Of a stretch of DNA of 64,000 bases, positions 43,389 through 54,165 are shown in pieces (within the stretch, counting starts at the first letter, position 1; each line of letters begins with the position of its first letter). The notes under the pieces are model-generated. The model was not told the DNA's origin. It did no database searches and was given only the letters and a program-made list of their open reading frames with translations. A program made the position numbers and the translations under genes. Source of the DNA: Cyanophora paradoxa (taxonomy: Eukaryota > Glaucocystophyceae > Cyanophorales > Cyanophoraceae); assembly GCA_004431415.1 (NCBI GenBank), contig QPMI01000271.1, forward strand, positions 45,659 through 109,658, given 5' to 3'.

Positions 43389-44923
43389 ATGGAGGCGAGC
43401 GGGGGCTTCATCACGAGCCTCGCGGGGGACGAGTCCGCGGCACTTCGCCCGAGCTTCTTCGAGCTCATCGCCCAGGACCGCCTCCTCCCCCCGCTGGCAC
43501 CGGCGCTCAAGTACGTGCTCTCGGTGAGTGCAAGCCCGTGCGCCTGCCCCGATGCAAGCTCGCCGCGCTCAAGCTTAGAGCGGCGCAGTTGCTGGCGCAA
43601 CGTGATCCGCGCTTCGTGCGCTGGGCCGACCGGAGCGAGGAGATTTTCACAGTAGCAATGGCGGCACTAGAATGGAGCTTTCTGCGGAGGCACGGTACGC
43701 GCGCGCGCGCGCTCCGATTCCTTGCAGCCGAGGTCATACGAGCGTGCTTGACTGCGCCTCCCTGCAGACTCTTCTTTCGAGGAGAACTTCTACGGGCTTT
43801 GCAGAGCGCGGCTGCCGTCTTCTTCGGCCCTTCGGAGGCAGGCGCCACGCCAGGAGCGCGGCAGCCTTGGCGGGCAGCTGGAGAAAGCGGGGCGATCAAC
43901 GGACGGGCTGAGGGATCGAGACCGCCTCCTCTCGCTCTTCTTCCTGGTGAGATCGGTGGCGTTCAGGTGCCCGCGCGGCTAAACCAACGTCAGGTCGGTA
44001 TGCCGTACCTGCGGACGAAGGCGGACGAGTGGTTCGCCTCGCAAGCGGGGCCCGTAACGCCCTTCGGCCGCCTTCCAGCCGCCCCGCCTGAGCAGAGTCC
44101 TCCCCAAAGATCGGTGCGCGCGGGCTCGCGAGAGTGCGCCCCGGAATGAGACACAGGGGTGCGCAGGAGGGGACGGCGTGGGAGCGCGGGCGGCGGCGCC
44201 TGCTGGAGTGGGCTGTGAAGGTGTACCCGTACGCGAACGCGGGGGTGGAGGCGTCGGTGTTCGCGTACCAGGCGCTCTACCTGCTGGGCCTCACCCCGCA
44301 CTTCACCCCCTGGCTCCGCATCCAGCGCCTCGTCATCCGCCGCAGCACGCCGCGCGACGCCGGCGGCGCCTCCGGGGGGGCGGGGGCGGGGGCGGCGGGG
44401 CGCGGGGAGGAGGCGGGGCGGGCGGGGCGCTCGCTGGGGGACGTGGTGTACCGGATGCTGGACGGCACGCGCTACGCCCTCATCGCCGCCGTCTTCCTCT
44501 TCAAGTTCCTCGAGTGGCCCGCCCCGCCCCGCCCCGCCCCGCCCCGCCCCGCCCCGCCCCGCCCCGAGCCCGCCCCCAACAGGTACTACTCGGTGGAGCC
44601 GCAGGGGGCCGGGGGCTTGCCGGCAGTGCCGCCCCCAGGGCCGCCGCGGCGGGCGCTGGGAGGGATCCCGGTTCCGCGGGACAAGCGGGTGTGCCCGCTG
44701 TGCCGGCGGCCGCGGACGAACGCGGCGGTGGCGCCCTCGGGGATCGCCTTCTGCTACCCGTGCCTCTTCGCCTACGTCCGCGAGCACCGCCGCTGCCCCG
44801 TCACCTTCCTCCCCGCCTCCCTCGACCAGGCACCCCGCCCCGCCCCCCCGGACCGCCTCCGCCCCCGCTCACCCCTCCGCCCCGCAGCTCCGCCGCATCT
44901 ACGACAACGCACCGCCCTCCTGA
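43389..44923 (+). CDS. PEX12: peroxin-12 (PEX12), peroxisomal RING E3 subunit
   Basis: Peroxisomal membrane ubiquitin-ligase subunit that recycles PEX5. The start MEASGGFITSLAGDESAALR leads into PSFFELIAQDRLLPPLAPAL and KYVLS, the usual PEX12 opening. The following exons include DPRFVRWADRSEEIFTVAMA and ALEWSFLRRH, then a weakly resolved part. The membrane region reads WAVKVYPYANAGVEASVFAY, QALYLLGLTPHFTPWLRIQR and DGTRYALIAAVFLFKFLEW. After a GC-AG intron of CCCCG repeats, YYSVEPQ follows. The C-terminal RING-like part is VCPLCRRPRTNAAVAPSGIA, FCYPCLFAYVREHRRCPVTF and LPASLDQ, ending LRRIYDNAPPS at 44923. The incomplete RING (CPLC, CYPC, CP) is typical of PEX12. Confidence 0.9.
44517..44582 (+). 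repeat. intron made largely of CCCCG tandem repeats
   Basis: Intron of PEX12 with a GC donor (after GAG TG) and AG acceptor. The join restores TGG and reads LEW-YYSVEP. About nine CCCCG units fill 44520-44566. Confidence 0.8.
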
Positions 44924-45666
44924 GCTTCGAATTCTGAGCCTCGGCTTTGGAGGGCTGCGAGGCCGCGGCCGCCGTCTTTGCGTTCACGCCCACAAGCACT
45001 GCTCCCGGCCGCGGCACGTGCGCTGCGCTGTGCATTGGGCCGTCTCGCGCGAATTGCGTTCCTATGCCTCGTCCGAAGTCGACTTTCGCTTATGTGCAAC
45101 ATTGTTTTTTTTTAATTCGAATAGCACCATGCCATGATGCATATGGCTTAACTCAATGAGCTTGCCAAGTTGAAGCTCGAGCTCGAGATGCCGCGCGCGC
45201 CAGCGCGTGTTCGAATTCAGTGCACGTGCGCGGTACCGGTCATGATCAGTGTGTCACACTGCAGCTGTGACAGTCACTGAGTGCACGTGTGCGTATGCAG
45301 CGTGCATGCGCACTGATCATGACGCACGGCGCGCGCAGCTAGCGACGCAGCGATATCGATTTCCCGCGGAGAATCCGCCAGGATTCCGCCGGACCATGCC
45401 AGTAATCCGCCAGGTTCCTCGAGGAAAAGCCGCGGAACCTGTACTTCGAGAAACATGCAGGCTGCAGACAGAACGTCTACGAGCTAGACGGATCTCAACT
45501 TTGGGGCTCCAGTTCGTGGGATTGGACCACGAGGGGCGCCCAGCCCGCCATCCACCGCCGGAGCAGCTTCGGTCGGCCGAGCACGGAAAGGCCCCCTTGA
45601 GGGAGGGAGTACGCCCTCCCCGGCAACTTGCGTTCGGAGGATACCGGATTAGCGTTCAAAACAAAG
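44924..45666. other. intergenic with palindromic patches
   Basis: No gene supported. It contains the TGATCAT/CATGATCA, GCACGTGC and CAGCTG palindromes around 45190-45320 and an AT-rich patch at 45095-45150. A plus-strand frame overlapping 45380-45540 lacks splice or family support. Confidence 0.4.
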
Positions 45667-46940
45667 ATGCCGTGCTCAGGGCATACCTCGAGCTCCATAG
45701 CCAGGAGTCCCCACGCGGTAGCGACGCCTTGCTCTAGTAAATTGCTATTTAGCAACATTCCCGAGCGTCCCCGCAAATTGCACGGCACACCGATCGGCAC
45801 TCGGGAGCAGCTGCCCGCCAGCGCGCAGACTGCTGTGCCTCGCGTAGCTGTAGTAAGAGGCGCGTCTGCTGCCGTCAGCGCGAATGAGCTAGCTGAGCTC
45901 GCGGAACATGAGGCACGGCTGCGGTTGGAGAAGCGGGCCGAGGAGTTAGCTGTGGTGCGTGGACGTTTCCCACCGCTTTCCCATACCGTGCAACCAACCG
46001 CCTCTGCAGTTCCAAGAGCGCATCACGGGGCGTTTGAAGTCACACCGGCGGCAGCAAAAGCAAGAAGCATTCGTGGCGGCGCTTGCGGTCGAAACTGTAT
46101 GCCATGCGGCCTCGGTTGCTCTATACTTTCCGCTAAATCGAATCGCAGGAAGCGATCAGAACAGCAGCGCGGGAGGGACTACCGCTGTCGTTCAACGCTT
46201 TCCCGGAGGACCTCGGCCCTAGCCCCTACGCCCGTGCGCTACGCCCTCTTCGCGCAGCTTCGTTCTCTTACTGAGAGTTGTCTTCCCAGAGGTTTTCGAG
46301 GCCGCGCCTCGCCCGTCCGAGAAAGTGCGGGAGCGCGACGTCCGAGGAACGCAGAAGGCGTACGCACAGGAATCGAGGGACGCCGTCATCCTGGCCCGCG
46401 AGCAGGCCGCGGAACGGGAGCGTCAGCACAGGTCTTTCCTCCTGACGCTTTGTTCAAAGTATCTGTTCTGACTCCTGAGCGCAGGGAGGCTGTGATGGCT
46501 GCCCGGGCAGCAGAGGCGGAGGCCGCAGCGAAGGCAGCTGAAGCGCAGAGAAGGGTCATGGAGGAGCTCGCCGCACAGGCGGCGGCATCCCGAACATCGC
46601 AGCCCGCCCGGAACCCGCAGGCGGAGCACCAGAGGTCGGCCCCCCACAGAAACCTCGCGCCACGCGCAAGACTTCTGCTCACAGGACGTGCTTCAGGTTT
46701 CAGCAGGCTCTGAAAGCGAGCGTCATCGACAAGGTTCCGTTGAATTTTGCTCTGTATAGCACGCCGTCTAATAGACTCCACGCTCACTTCGTTTCCCAGG
46801 TGCACAGAGCGTCCGAAGAGCTCCCGTCTCTATGCTTGTGCGGGTCAAGCCTCGAGCGGGGAGCCTGTGCGATCAACTGCCCCTATTACGGAGCGCCCAA
46901 CGCTTTCCTGGCCGACATGTCGCAATACCTTCGCGCATAA
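45667..46940 (+). CDS. CCDC15-like protein
   Basis: The start near 45667 (MPCSGHTSSSIARSPHAVAT) is tentative. Exons read ANELAELAEHEARLRLEKRA, EELAV, FQERITGRLKSHRRQQKQEA, EAIRTAAREGLPLSFNAFPE, DLGPSPYARALRPL, RDVRGTQKAYAQESRDAVIL and AREQAAERERQHR, then EAVMAARAAEAEAAAKAAEA. The last exons join to TCFRFQQALKASVIDK and VHRASEELPSLCLCGSSLER, then GACAINCPYYGAPNAFLADM, ending SQYLRA at 46940. The final cysteine motif (CxCG...CAxNCxxY) and the preceding RFxxALK helix resemble the C-terminus of CCDC15-type centrosomal/ciliary proteins as I remember that family. A database comparison would settle it. Mostly helical and charged upstream. Confidence 0.6.
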
Positions 46941-47385
46941 ACGTAGAACAAGCATTCGCAACGGCTGAGCCTGCCTTCGGCTAACGCCCACCTCCGAAGC
47001 TCATGATCATGATCAAATGTAAAAAGTAGTAGTCAATTTCGCGCTGTCGCAGTTCGCGCCAAAGCGGCGGCAGCTGCCGCTGCAGGGGGATTCTAAGCGC
47101 CGGCAGCTGCAGTGGCGCGCGAGGGTGCTGGGATGGGTCGTGGCCGGCGGGCCAATTCGCAACAGTTCCTGTGAGTCGACGCAGGCTCACAGCGCCGCTC
47201 CCATGTACTTGCGCATGCGCATGTGCAATTTAACCAGCTAGTGGGCGCATCGCGGGTTCAGGTCGATGTTTTGTACAGGCGCCAGCAAAGAAAACCGGCC
47301 CGACCCTTACCTCAGTTCGTCGCCCGCACGCGACGACGATCACAGTGTTTAACGTGTCGCAGACGAACTTCGACGTGTTGTTCAG
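46941..47385. other. intergenic, may contain first exon of next gene
   Basis: The next gene's reading frame continues upstream of its first ATG to the splice acceptor at 47385, so an undiscovered first exon and promoter should lie here. Palindromes CATGATCATGATCA (47000-47015) and TGCGCATGCGCA (47210-47222) are present. Confidence 0.4.
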
Positions 47386-50006
47386 TCGGCGGAGGCGCGC
47401 CGCCGGCAGCAGGCCGCCGCCGAGATGGACGAACTCGGAGCCAGAGAGCTGCAGCGTTCGAGGAGAGATCCGCCGCGCGTGTATTCATCGCCATCGAAGA
47501 ATCGTCCTGCGCCCGCACCCTTGATCGGTTCCCAAGCGGACGTCGGCCGCCTCAACATCGAGGCATTCCTGTCCCGCGTCCTCGCCGCATCCTCTGCTGG
47601 CCGTGCAGCGCAGACTGCACAGTCGCCAGCGGCGGGGCCCCGACAGTCTGAGCCCCAGCAGCAACCCCAGGGCCATGCTTCGCGCCCGCGCCCCATCCAG
47701 TCTCCCGAATTCTCGGCTGGAGGTCTCACCGAAACGGAGGTTTCCCTCCTGAAAGCGACGGCCCCGGAGCTGAGCCCTATACACCCCGTGCGCCTCCCTT
47801 TCACATCACAGGCGATCAACTCGGGCTCGGCGGCCGCCGGTGCGGTCGCCGTCGCGGCTGCGGCGGCCGCAGCTGCGGCGGCGGTCGCGAACCCGCTCTC
47901 CGACGCGCTGCCTGCGCCCACGCCTGCGCGGACTATGGACACAGAGATCGCCCTTCTGCGCCAGATCCTGGCGTCGCAGACGCCCCGCCAGGCGCCCGCG
48001 CCGCCCCAGGTCCCGCCCAGCTCCCCCGCGCCCCCTGGCTGCCTGGGGGGCTCACCCCTCGCAGAGCTCGCTCTCGCACGCGCCGGAGTCGTCCCCGATA
48101 GCACAGCGGCAGACGACCCCACCGCGCCGGCCGCCTCCCGCCACGCCGCCGACAGCCTCGCCGGCGGCGAGCCTGCCGCCGCCGTACCCGTCGGCCACGC
48201 CGCACTTGAGGGAGCGCCCGCGGACGGGGGAGGTCCCCGGGGAGGTGGCGCGGGCGGGCGGGGCTGCCCCGTTGGCGACTCCGGGGCCGAGCGGGGCCGA
48301 GTTGGAGGCTCTGCGGGAGCGCACGCGGCTCGCGGAGACGGGCCGGGACTCCCTGCAGCGCGCCCTCCGCGTGCTCCAGGCCCGCCCCGCACAGCACCGC
48401 CCCGCCTGCCGGCGCTGGGCTCAGGGGCGCGCAGCAAGACCGGGACTCGCTGCGGCGCGAGCGGGACGAGGCGATTGAGGGGCGCCGCGCCGCCGAGGCC
48501 GCCAGCGAGCAGGTGCGGCGCCTCGGGAGCTCGAGAGGGCGCTGCGGGGGCCTAGGCCGCGCGGCAGGCGCGGAGGCAGGCGGCGGAGCGGGACGGGGAG
48601 CTGGCGGCCCTGCGCGAGGCCCTCGCCGCCACCCACGCCGACCTCCGCCGCGGTGCCGCCGCGCGCCCCGCGCCGCCCCGCCCCGCCCGGCCCCGGGCGA
48701 GGCGGGGCGCAGCGGGCGAGGCGCGGGAGGCGGGCGAGCGGGAGGCGCGCGGGCGGGAGGCGCAGCTCGACGAGCTGCGCGCGCAGCTCCAGGCGCGGCC
48801 CGCAGGCGCCCCGCCCCGCCGCCTCGCTGACGCCCCCCGCAGGCGTCGCGCGAGGCGCTGGCGAAGGAGGCGGCGGCGAGAGCGGCCGCAGAGGTGCCGC
48901 CCCGGCCTGCGTGGGCCGCCCTCCCCGGCTCCACCCGGCGTCGCGCAGCGCAAGGCGCGGGAGCACGAGGAGGCGGCGCGGGAGCGGGAAGGCGCGCGGG
49001 GCGCCCCGGGGCGCGGCTCGCGCGGGGTCACGGGGGCGCAGAGGCGCGGCGGCGGGAGGCGGCGGGGGCGGGGCGGAGGCGGAGAAGCTGCGGGGGAGCT
49101 GCGGAAGCGGCGGGCGCAGATCGAGGAGCTGACGGCGGCGCAGGAGGAGGTGCCGCCCCGGCAGAGGCGCCCCGCGTGCCGGCCGGGCTCGCTGAGGGGG
49201 GCAGCTGGGGGAGGAGTACGCGGGGGCACTGGAGCGGCTGCGGAGCGCCGACGCGGCGACGGGGCGGCGCTGCGCGAGCGCGAGGCGGCCGAGGCCCTCG
49301 CCGCCGCCCGCGCCCGCGAGCTCTCCTCCCTCCGCTCCCAGGCCGGCCCCCCGCCCCGCGCCGCCCGCCCCGCGCGAGCTGCGCGCAGCTCGCGGCGTGC
49401 GCGGCGGAGATCGCGGCGCTGGCGAAGCTCGTCGCCTCGGGGATCCGGGTGCGCGCGCCGCCGGGACGCCGCGGGGCCGGCGGGGCGGGCTGGGACGAGG
49501 CGGGGGCGCAGGGGAGCACCTCGACGCGAGTGTCCTCCTCTCCGACGCCAGCATGCTCCTCCTCCGCTGTCCGCCGCCCCGCCCCGGCCCCCGCCCCCGC
49601 CCCGCCCCGGCCCCCGCCCCCGAGCCCACGCCGCGCCCCCCGGCCCCCGCAGCGGAGAGCGGACGGCCCTCGGAGCGGGGTCTGGACCCGCGCCGGGCCC
49701 CGCACCACGACGGCGACGACGTCTCACCCCGCGCCCGGCGCACCGTCCTCGCCACCCCAGAGGCGCAGCCGCCCCCCGAGATGCAGGCGCGCCAGCCCGG
49801 GGCACCCGGGGCGGGGCCCCCGGTGCGCGCTGAGGCGCCCCGCAGGAGATCCAGCGGGACCTGAGCTCCATCCGGGAGGACATCCGCACGGCGCGCCCCC
49901 GCAGCTGCCCCCGCCTGCGCGCCCCGCGCGCGGGGCCCCGCGCCGGCATCGACGCACCCCGCAGGTGTACGCCTCGAAGCTGGGCGAGGACTGCAACGTC
50001 CAGTAG
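47386..50006 (+). CDS. hypothetical coiled-coil protein, Ala/Pro-rich N-terminus
   Basis: An exon beginning at the acceptor at 47385 reads SAEARRRQQAAAEMDELGAR, so the true start is upstream and unresolved. It continues VGRLNIEAFLSRVLAASSAG and GGLTETEVSLLKATAPELSP, with an alanine run near 47840-47895, then MDTEIALLRQILASQTPRQA. The C-terminal half is coiled-coil: ELEALRERTRLAETGRDSLQ, RERDEAIEGRRAAEAASEQV, ELAALREALAATHADLRRG, EAQLDELRAQLQAR, KLRGELRKRRAQIEELTAAQ and LGEEYAGALERLRSADAATG. The end is EIQRDLSSIREDIRT and VYASKLGEDCNVQ at 50006. No family recognised; probably a structural scaffold. Confidence 0.65.
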
Positions 50007-51024
50007 ACCCGCAGCTTACAGCCGTCCATTCGTTCGGATATGCGCGCGCATCGATAGGACGCGTGGGGGCGGACTAGTGCTAGCGCTCGCTGCGGACTAC
50101 GCGCAAATATACGCATGCGCAAGAGCTCAGCTGCTGCATATGCGCTGCGGACTAGCGCTGCGGAGGGTGCTGGGGAGCCCTTGAGGCTGGGGAGGGACAT
50201 CGACGCTCAACGCATGGGAAGCCCGTCCTCCCGCCCCCGCGCCCGCGCCCGCGCCGCGGCGCCCCGGCCGTGCCGGGGCGGCGCGCCTTCATCATGCGCG
50301 CGGCGAGCCTCGGAGGGTCCCGCGGCCGATTGCCGCCGCGGCCTGGCCATGGCGAGTCGACGTCGATCCTTCTGCGTCGACGTCGTAGCGGCGCCGGCGG
50401 GCCGCCGGCTTGCTACTTAAAAGTTGCTACCAGCGCTAGCTAGCTCGGATTTCCTCCGGATCTCGAGTTGCCTCTACCCCCATCGAGATCTCGAGAAAAA
50501 CGAGCAATGCGCGAGCGCTAGCGCTGAAAACCTGATCGACGAACTGCAAGGTCCACCACGCAACGCCGCGTCCACCAGAGGCCGCAAAGCAAAGAGCAAA
50601 GAGCGTGTCTTAAGCAGCAGCCGCAGCAAATAACCGACCGCATTCGCGATCCGCACGAGGGCGCTTTCGACACGAGTCGGAGCGGGACACCAATTTTTGC
50701 AACAACTGACGACGCAAGATTCTGCTGGAGAGCTGTGACATCAGAGCAGCGTCCAGCAGCGAGGAGAGAGCCAGCGCCAGCGCAGTGAGACATGACTTTC
50801 TAGGTTCGTTTCGAATGACGTCCCTCTCCCGCCTTCTGTGCCAGAGGGCCATCCTCTGCCTAGTTCTTGAGCTAGATGAGCGTCCTACGACGACGTATGC
50901 TTCTTGAGCTAGATGAGCGTCCTACGACGATGAGGACGAGACCGCATCGAGTTCCACAGGGGCAGCAGCTGCGACCCAGCCGAAACCAGGTGGACCCCTT
51001 GGAGTAGCAGCTGCGAGTGGGACC
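50007..51024. other. intergenic with a tandem 30-bp duplication
   Basis: No gene supported. A 30-bp unit starting TTCTTGAGCTAGATGAGCGT occurs at 50864-50893 and again at 50901-50930 (period 37). GCTAGC-type palindromes lie near 50080-50150 and 50440. It probably contains the promoter of the bHLH-LOV gene. Confidence 0.45.
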
Positions 51025-54000
51025 ATGCGCAGCGCTTCAGCCGCGCATACATCAGATGGAGCTCGGTGCGTCGTGTCTTCGTCCCTGGAGATCACAATCT
51101 TTCTTTTCTTGAGCATTATAGGATCGCCGCGCGGCAATGCGGCTCTCAAACAGCAATTTCATGCCATCGTGTTTCTGAATCTCCTTCGCGGTCTTGACGC
51201 GCCTCGCAGGACTAGTTCGGGGTCGGGGGCGGGACCCTCGGGCGTGTCAGCGCAACCGGGAGCAACGGCGGTGCCTGGAGCTATCCTCGTTCAGTTCCCA
51301 ACGGGCATAAGCGGCCCCGGAAGAGGAGTTCCTGGGCCGTCGGCAGCGGCGCCGGCCAACCAGACGTCACCGGCGGGAGGGCAGGGGCCCGGTTCGCTCC
51401 TGGGGCCGGCGAGGGTGGCGCACCCCGGGGCGGCGGCCTCTCCCTCGTCTCCGGCAGCGGGCCAGTCGCACGGGCAGCCTGTCGGCCACAGGGCGACGCC
51501 GTCGGGCGCCCAGGCGGGGGCGGCCCACGGGGGCCAGCCCCCCGCCGGCGGGCAGGCGGCCGCGACCTCGCCGTCGATGCAGCCGCAGGCGGCGGCGCAG
51601 CTGTCGCCGCAGGGGCTCCATCCGAGCGCCCCGCAGGGCGCCAAGCAGCGCTCGCCGGCGCTCCAGCCCGCGATGCACGCCGCCGGCGCCCCGATGCCGG
51701 CGCCGAGCGGGCGGCTGCCGCCGCAGCCGCCGCGGCAGGTCTCGCCGCAAGTCTCGCCGCGCATGACGGCCTCGTCCTTCGCCGTCCCAGCCGCGCCCAG
51801 CACCTCCGCCGTCGCCCGCGGTGCGCGCCGCCCGCCCGCCCCGGGGCCTCGGCGGTGGCGTGACGGGGCGGGCGGCAGCGCGGGCGGTGGAGCGGGGGAG
51901 CCCGTCGCTGGACTCGCCGGAGAGCGCGGTGGAGGACATGGAGGAGGAGCTCGTGCGGCGTCCCCCGCCGCCGCCCCCGCCGCCGCCCCGCGGGCTCACG
52001 CAGGGCGCGCAGCTCATCCCCAAGATCGAGCCCTCGGAGGGCCCCGCCCCGGGCTCCCTCAGGTCCCGCCCCCGCACCCGAGCCTGCCGCCCCGTCGCCA
52101 GCGCCGACGCGGCGGGCGGCAGCGAGCGGGAGGTTGAGGGACACGCCCCCGGGGGCCCCGCGCACGCCTCTCCCGCCCCGCGCCAGCCCGGCGGCAAGTC
52201 GGCCCTCGCAGTGGTCACCGGGACCGTGATCTCCTCCTCCCCGGTCTCCTTCCCGGGGGCGGCGAGCAGCCCGTCGACGCCCGTCGGCTCCCCGCTGGGC
52301 CCGAGCGCGCTCGAGTCGAGCGAGAGCAGCCCGGCGGGGGAGGGCCGCACCGACAAGCGCCGCCGCGACTCCCACAACGAGTTCGAGCGCCGCCGCCGCG
52401 ACCAGATCAACTCCAAGGCGCGCCCCGCCGCGCCGCCGCGCGCCGCCCGGGGGGTGGCTGAGGGTGGGACGGGGCAGCTGGCGGAGCTGAAGCACCTGGT
52501 GCCGTCCCTCTCGAACCTCGTCTCCAACAAGGCCACCGTCCTCTCCAAGGCCATCGACTACATCGCCCAGGCCCGCCCCCGCCCCCCGCACCCGCCCCCG
52601 CCCCCCGCCGAGGCGGCGCGCCGGGGGGCAGCTCTCGAACGAGAACACGCGGGCGAACTACCACATCCACCAGCTCTCAGCGGAGAACTCGAAGGCGATC
52701 GACGTGATCAACCAGCTCAACGACGAGAACTCCGAGCTCCGCGCCCAGATCGACACCCTCCGCGTCAACCTCTCCCAGCAGGCCCGTTCCCGCACCCCGC
52801 GCCCCGCCCCCCGCCCCGCACCCCTCACCGCCCGCGCAGCAGCAGAAGCACTCCGCGGCGGCGGCAGCGGCGGCGGTGGGGACGGCGGCGGCGGCGGGGG
52901 AGGGGCGGGAGGGGGGCGGGGGCGGGAAGCGTGCGCGGCGGGATGCGGGGGAGCAGCGGTCGTGCGTGCCGGACGAGGTCCTCAAGCAGTTCGTCGCGTC
53001 GACGCTGGCCCTCACCACGCGTTCCCTCGTCGTGTGCGACGCGACGCACCCCTCCTTCCCCATCATCTACGCCTCCCTCGGCTTCCAGCGTCCGCCCCGC
53101 CCCGCCCCGCCCCGCCCCGCCCGCCTCGCCGACGCTGGGGCCGCAGTGATGACGGGGTACGCGCAAGAGGAGGTGCTGGGGCGCAACTGCAACTTCCTGC
53201 AGGGGCGCAACACCTCGCCCCTGACCCGCAACGTCGTCCGCAACGCGCTGCGGGACAAGCAGGAGGTGCTCGTGGAGATCCTCAACTACAAGAAGGACGG
53301 CACGCCCTTCTGGAACCTCCTCTTCATCACGTGCGCCGCCCCCGCCGCCGGGGCTGGCGGGGGCCTGAGGCGGAGGGGCAGGCCGGTGCTGGACAGCTTC
53401 GGGCAGGCGATCTACTACATGGGCCTCCAGTTCGACATCACGGAGACCAAGTGCGTCTCCAAGGAGCAGCCGGCCCGCCTCGCCGAGTACCAGCACAACC
53501 CGTGCCCCCGCCCCGCCCCGCCCCCGCCCGCTCGAGCCTGAGCTTGCGCGGCGCAGGCGCGTGGAGACGGTGCCCGGGGAGGCGTCGGTGCTGTACGTGC
53601 CGAACGAGACGCTGAAGCACCTGATCGCAAGCGCGCTGCGGCTCATCATGCGCAACATCGCCATCACCGACCCCAAGCAGTCCGGCAACCCCATCATCTA
53701 CTGCACCCCGGGCCTCTGCCAGGCCCGCCCCCCGCCCCGCCCCGCCCCGCCCCTCGCGCCCCCGCCGAGGCGGGCGCAGATGACGGGGTACAGCAAGGAG
53801 GAGATCCTGGGGCGGAACGGCGGCTTCCTGCAGGGGCCGGGCTCGGACCCCGTCACGCGCTCGCAGATCGGCAAGGCGCTCCGCGAGTGCCGCGAGTGCC
53901 TCGCCGAGATGCTCAACTACAAGAAGGACGGCACGCCCTTCTGGAACCTCATGTTCATCACGTGCGCGCGGGCCGCGGCGGGCTGGTGGCTGGGGCCGGG

Positions 54001-54165
54001 GGCGAGGGGGCGGGGCCGGGGCGCAGGCCGGTGCTGGACACGTACGGGAAGCCGATGCTCTTCATCGGCGTCGAGTACGACATCACCGCCGTCCGCCCCG
54101 CCCCGCCCCGCCCCGCCCCCGCCCCCGGCCCGCCCCCGCTCACCCTCGCCACCCCGCAGAGGTAG
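51025..54165 (+). CDS. bHLH-leucine-zipper transcription factor fused to two LOV domains
   Basis: Putative light-responsive transcription factor. The N-terminal ~270 residues are Ala/Pro/Gln/Ser-rich and look like an activation region; the ATG at 51025 is provisional. The basic region DKRRRDSHNEFERRRRDQIN (52350-52416) has the His-Glu-Arg (H..ERxRR) pattern of E-box (CACGTG) binders. After a GC-AG intron (52418-52477) the helix-loop-helix reads LAELKHLVPSLSNLVSNKAT and VLSKAIDYIAQ. A leucine-zipper-like coil follows: IHQLSAENSKAIDVINQLND with ENSELRAQIDTLR. LOV1 has GRNCNFLQG (Cys codon 53188-53190), NYKKDGTPFWN and IYYMGLQFDITE, so its flavin-binding Cys and Gln are present. LOV2 has GRNGGFLQG (Gly codon 53819-53821 at the Cys position) and LFIGVEYDIT (Glu for Gln, 54073-54075). 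Each LOV domain is preceded by a PAS-like N-cap (DEVLKQFVASTLALTTRSLV and NETLKHLIASALRLIMRNIA). The stop is at 54165 if the last intron is phase 0, otherwise about 54221. Aureochromes pair LOV with bZIP, not bHLH. Confidence 0.92.

Noticed and set aside
44520-44566. CCCCG repeats resembling a tandem-repeat array or CRISPR
   Set aside because: The units are 5 bp without spacers and lie inside a spliced intron. There are no cas-like genes and the organism is eukaryotic.
53780-54165. LOV2 as an ordinary photoactive LOV domain
   Set aside because: The Cys codon is replaced by Gly and the Gln by Glu in the sequence itself, so normal adduct photochemistry is not expected.
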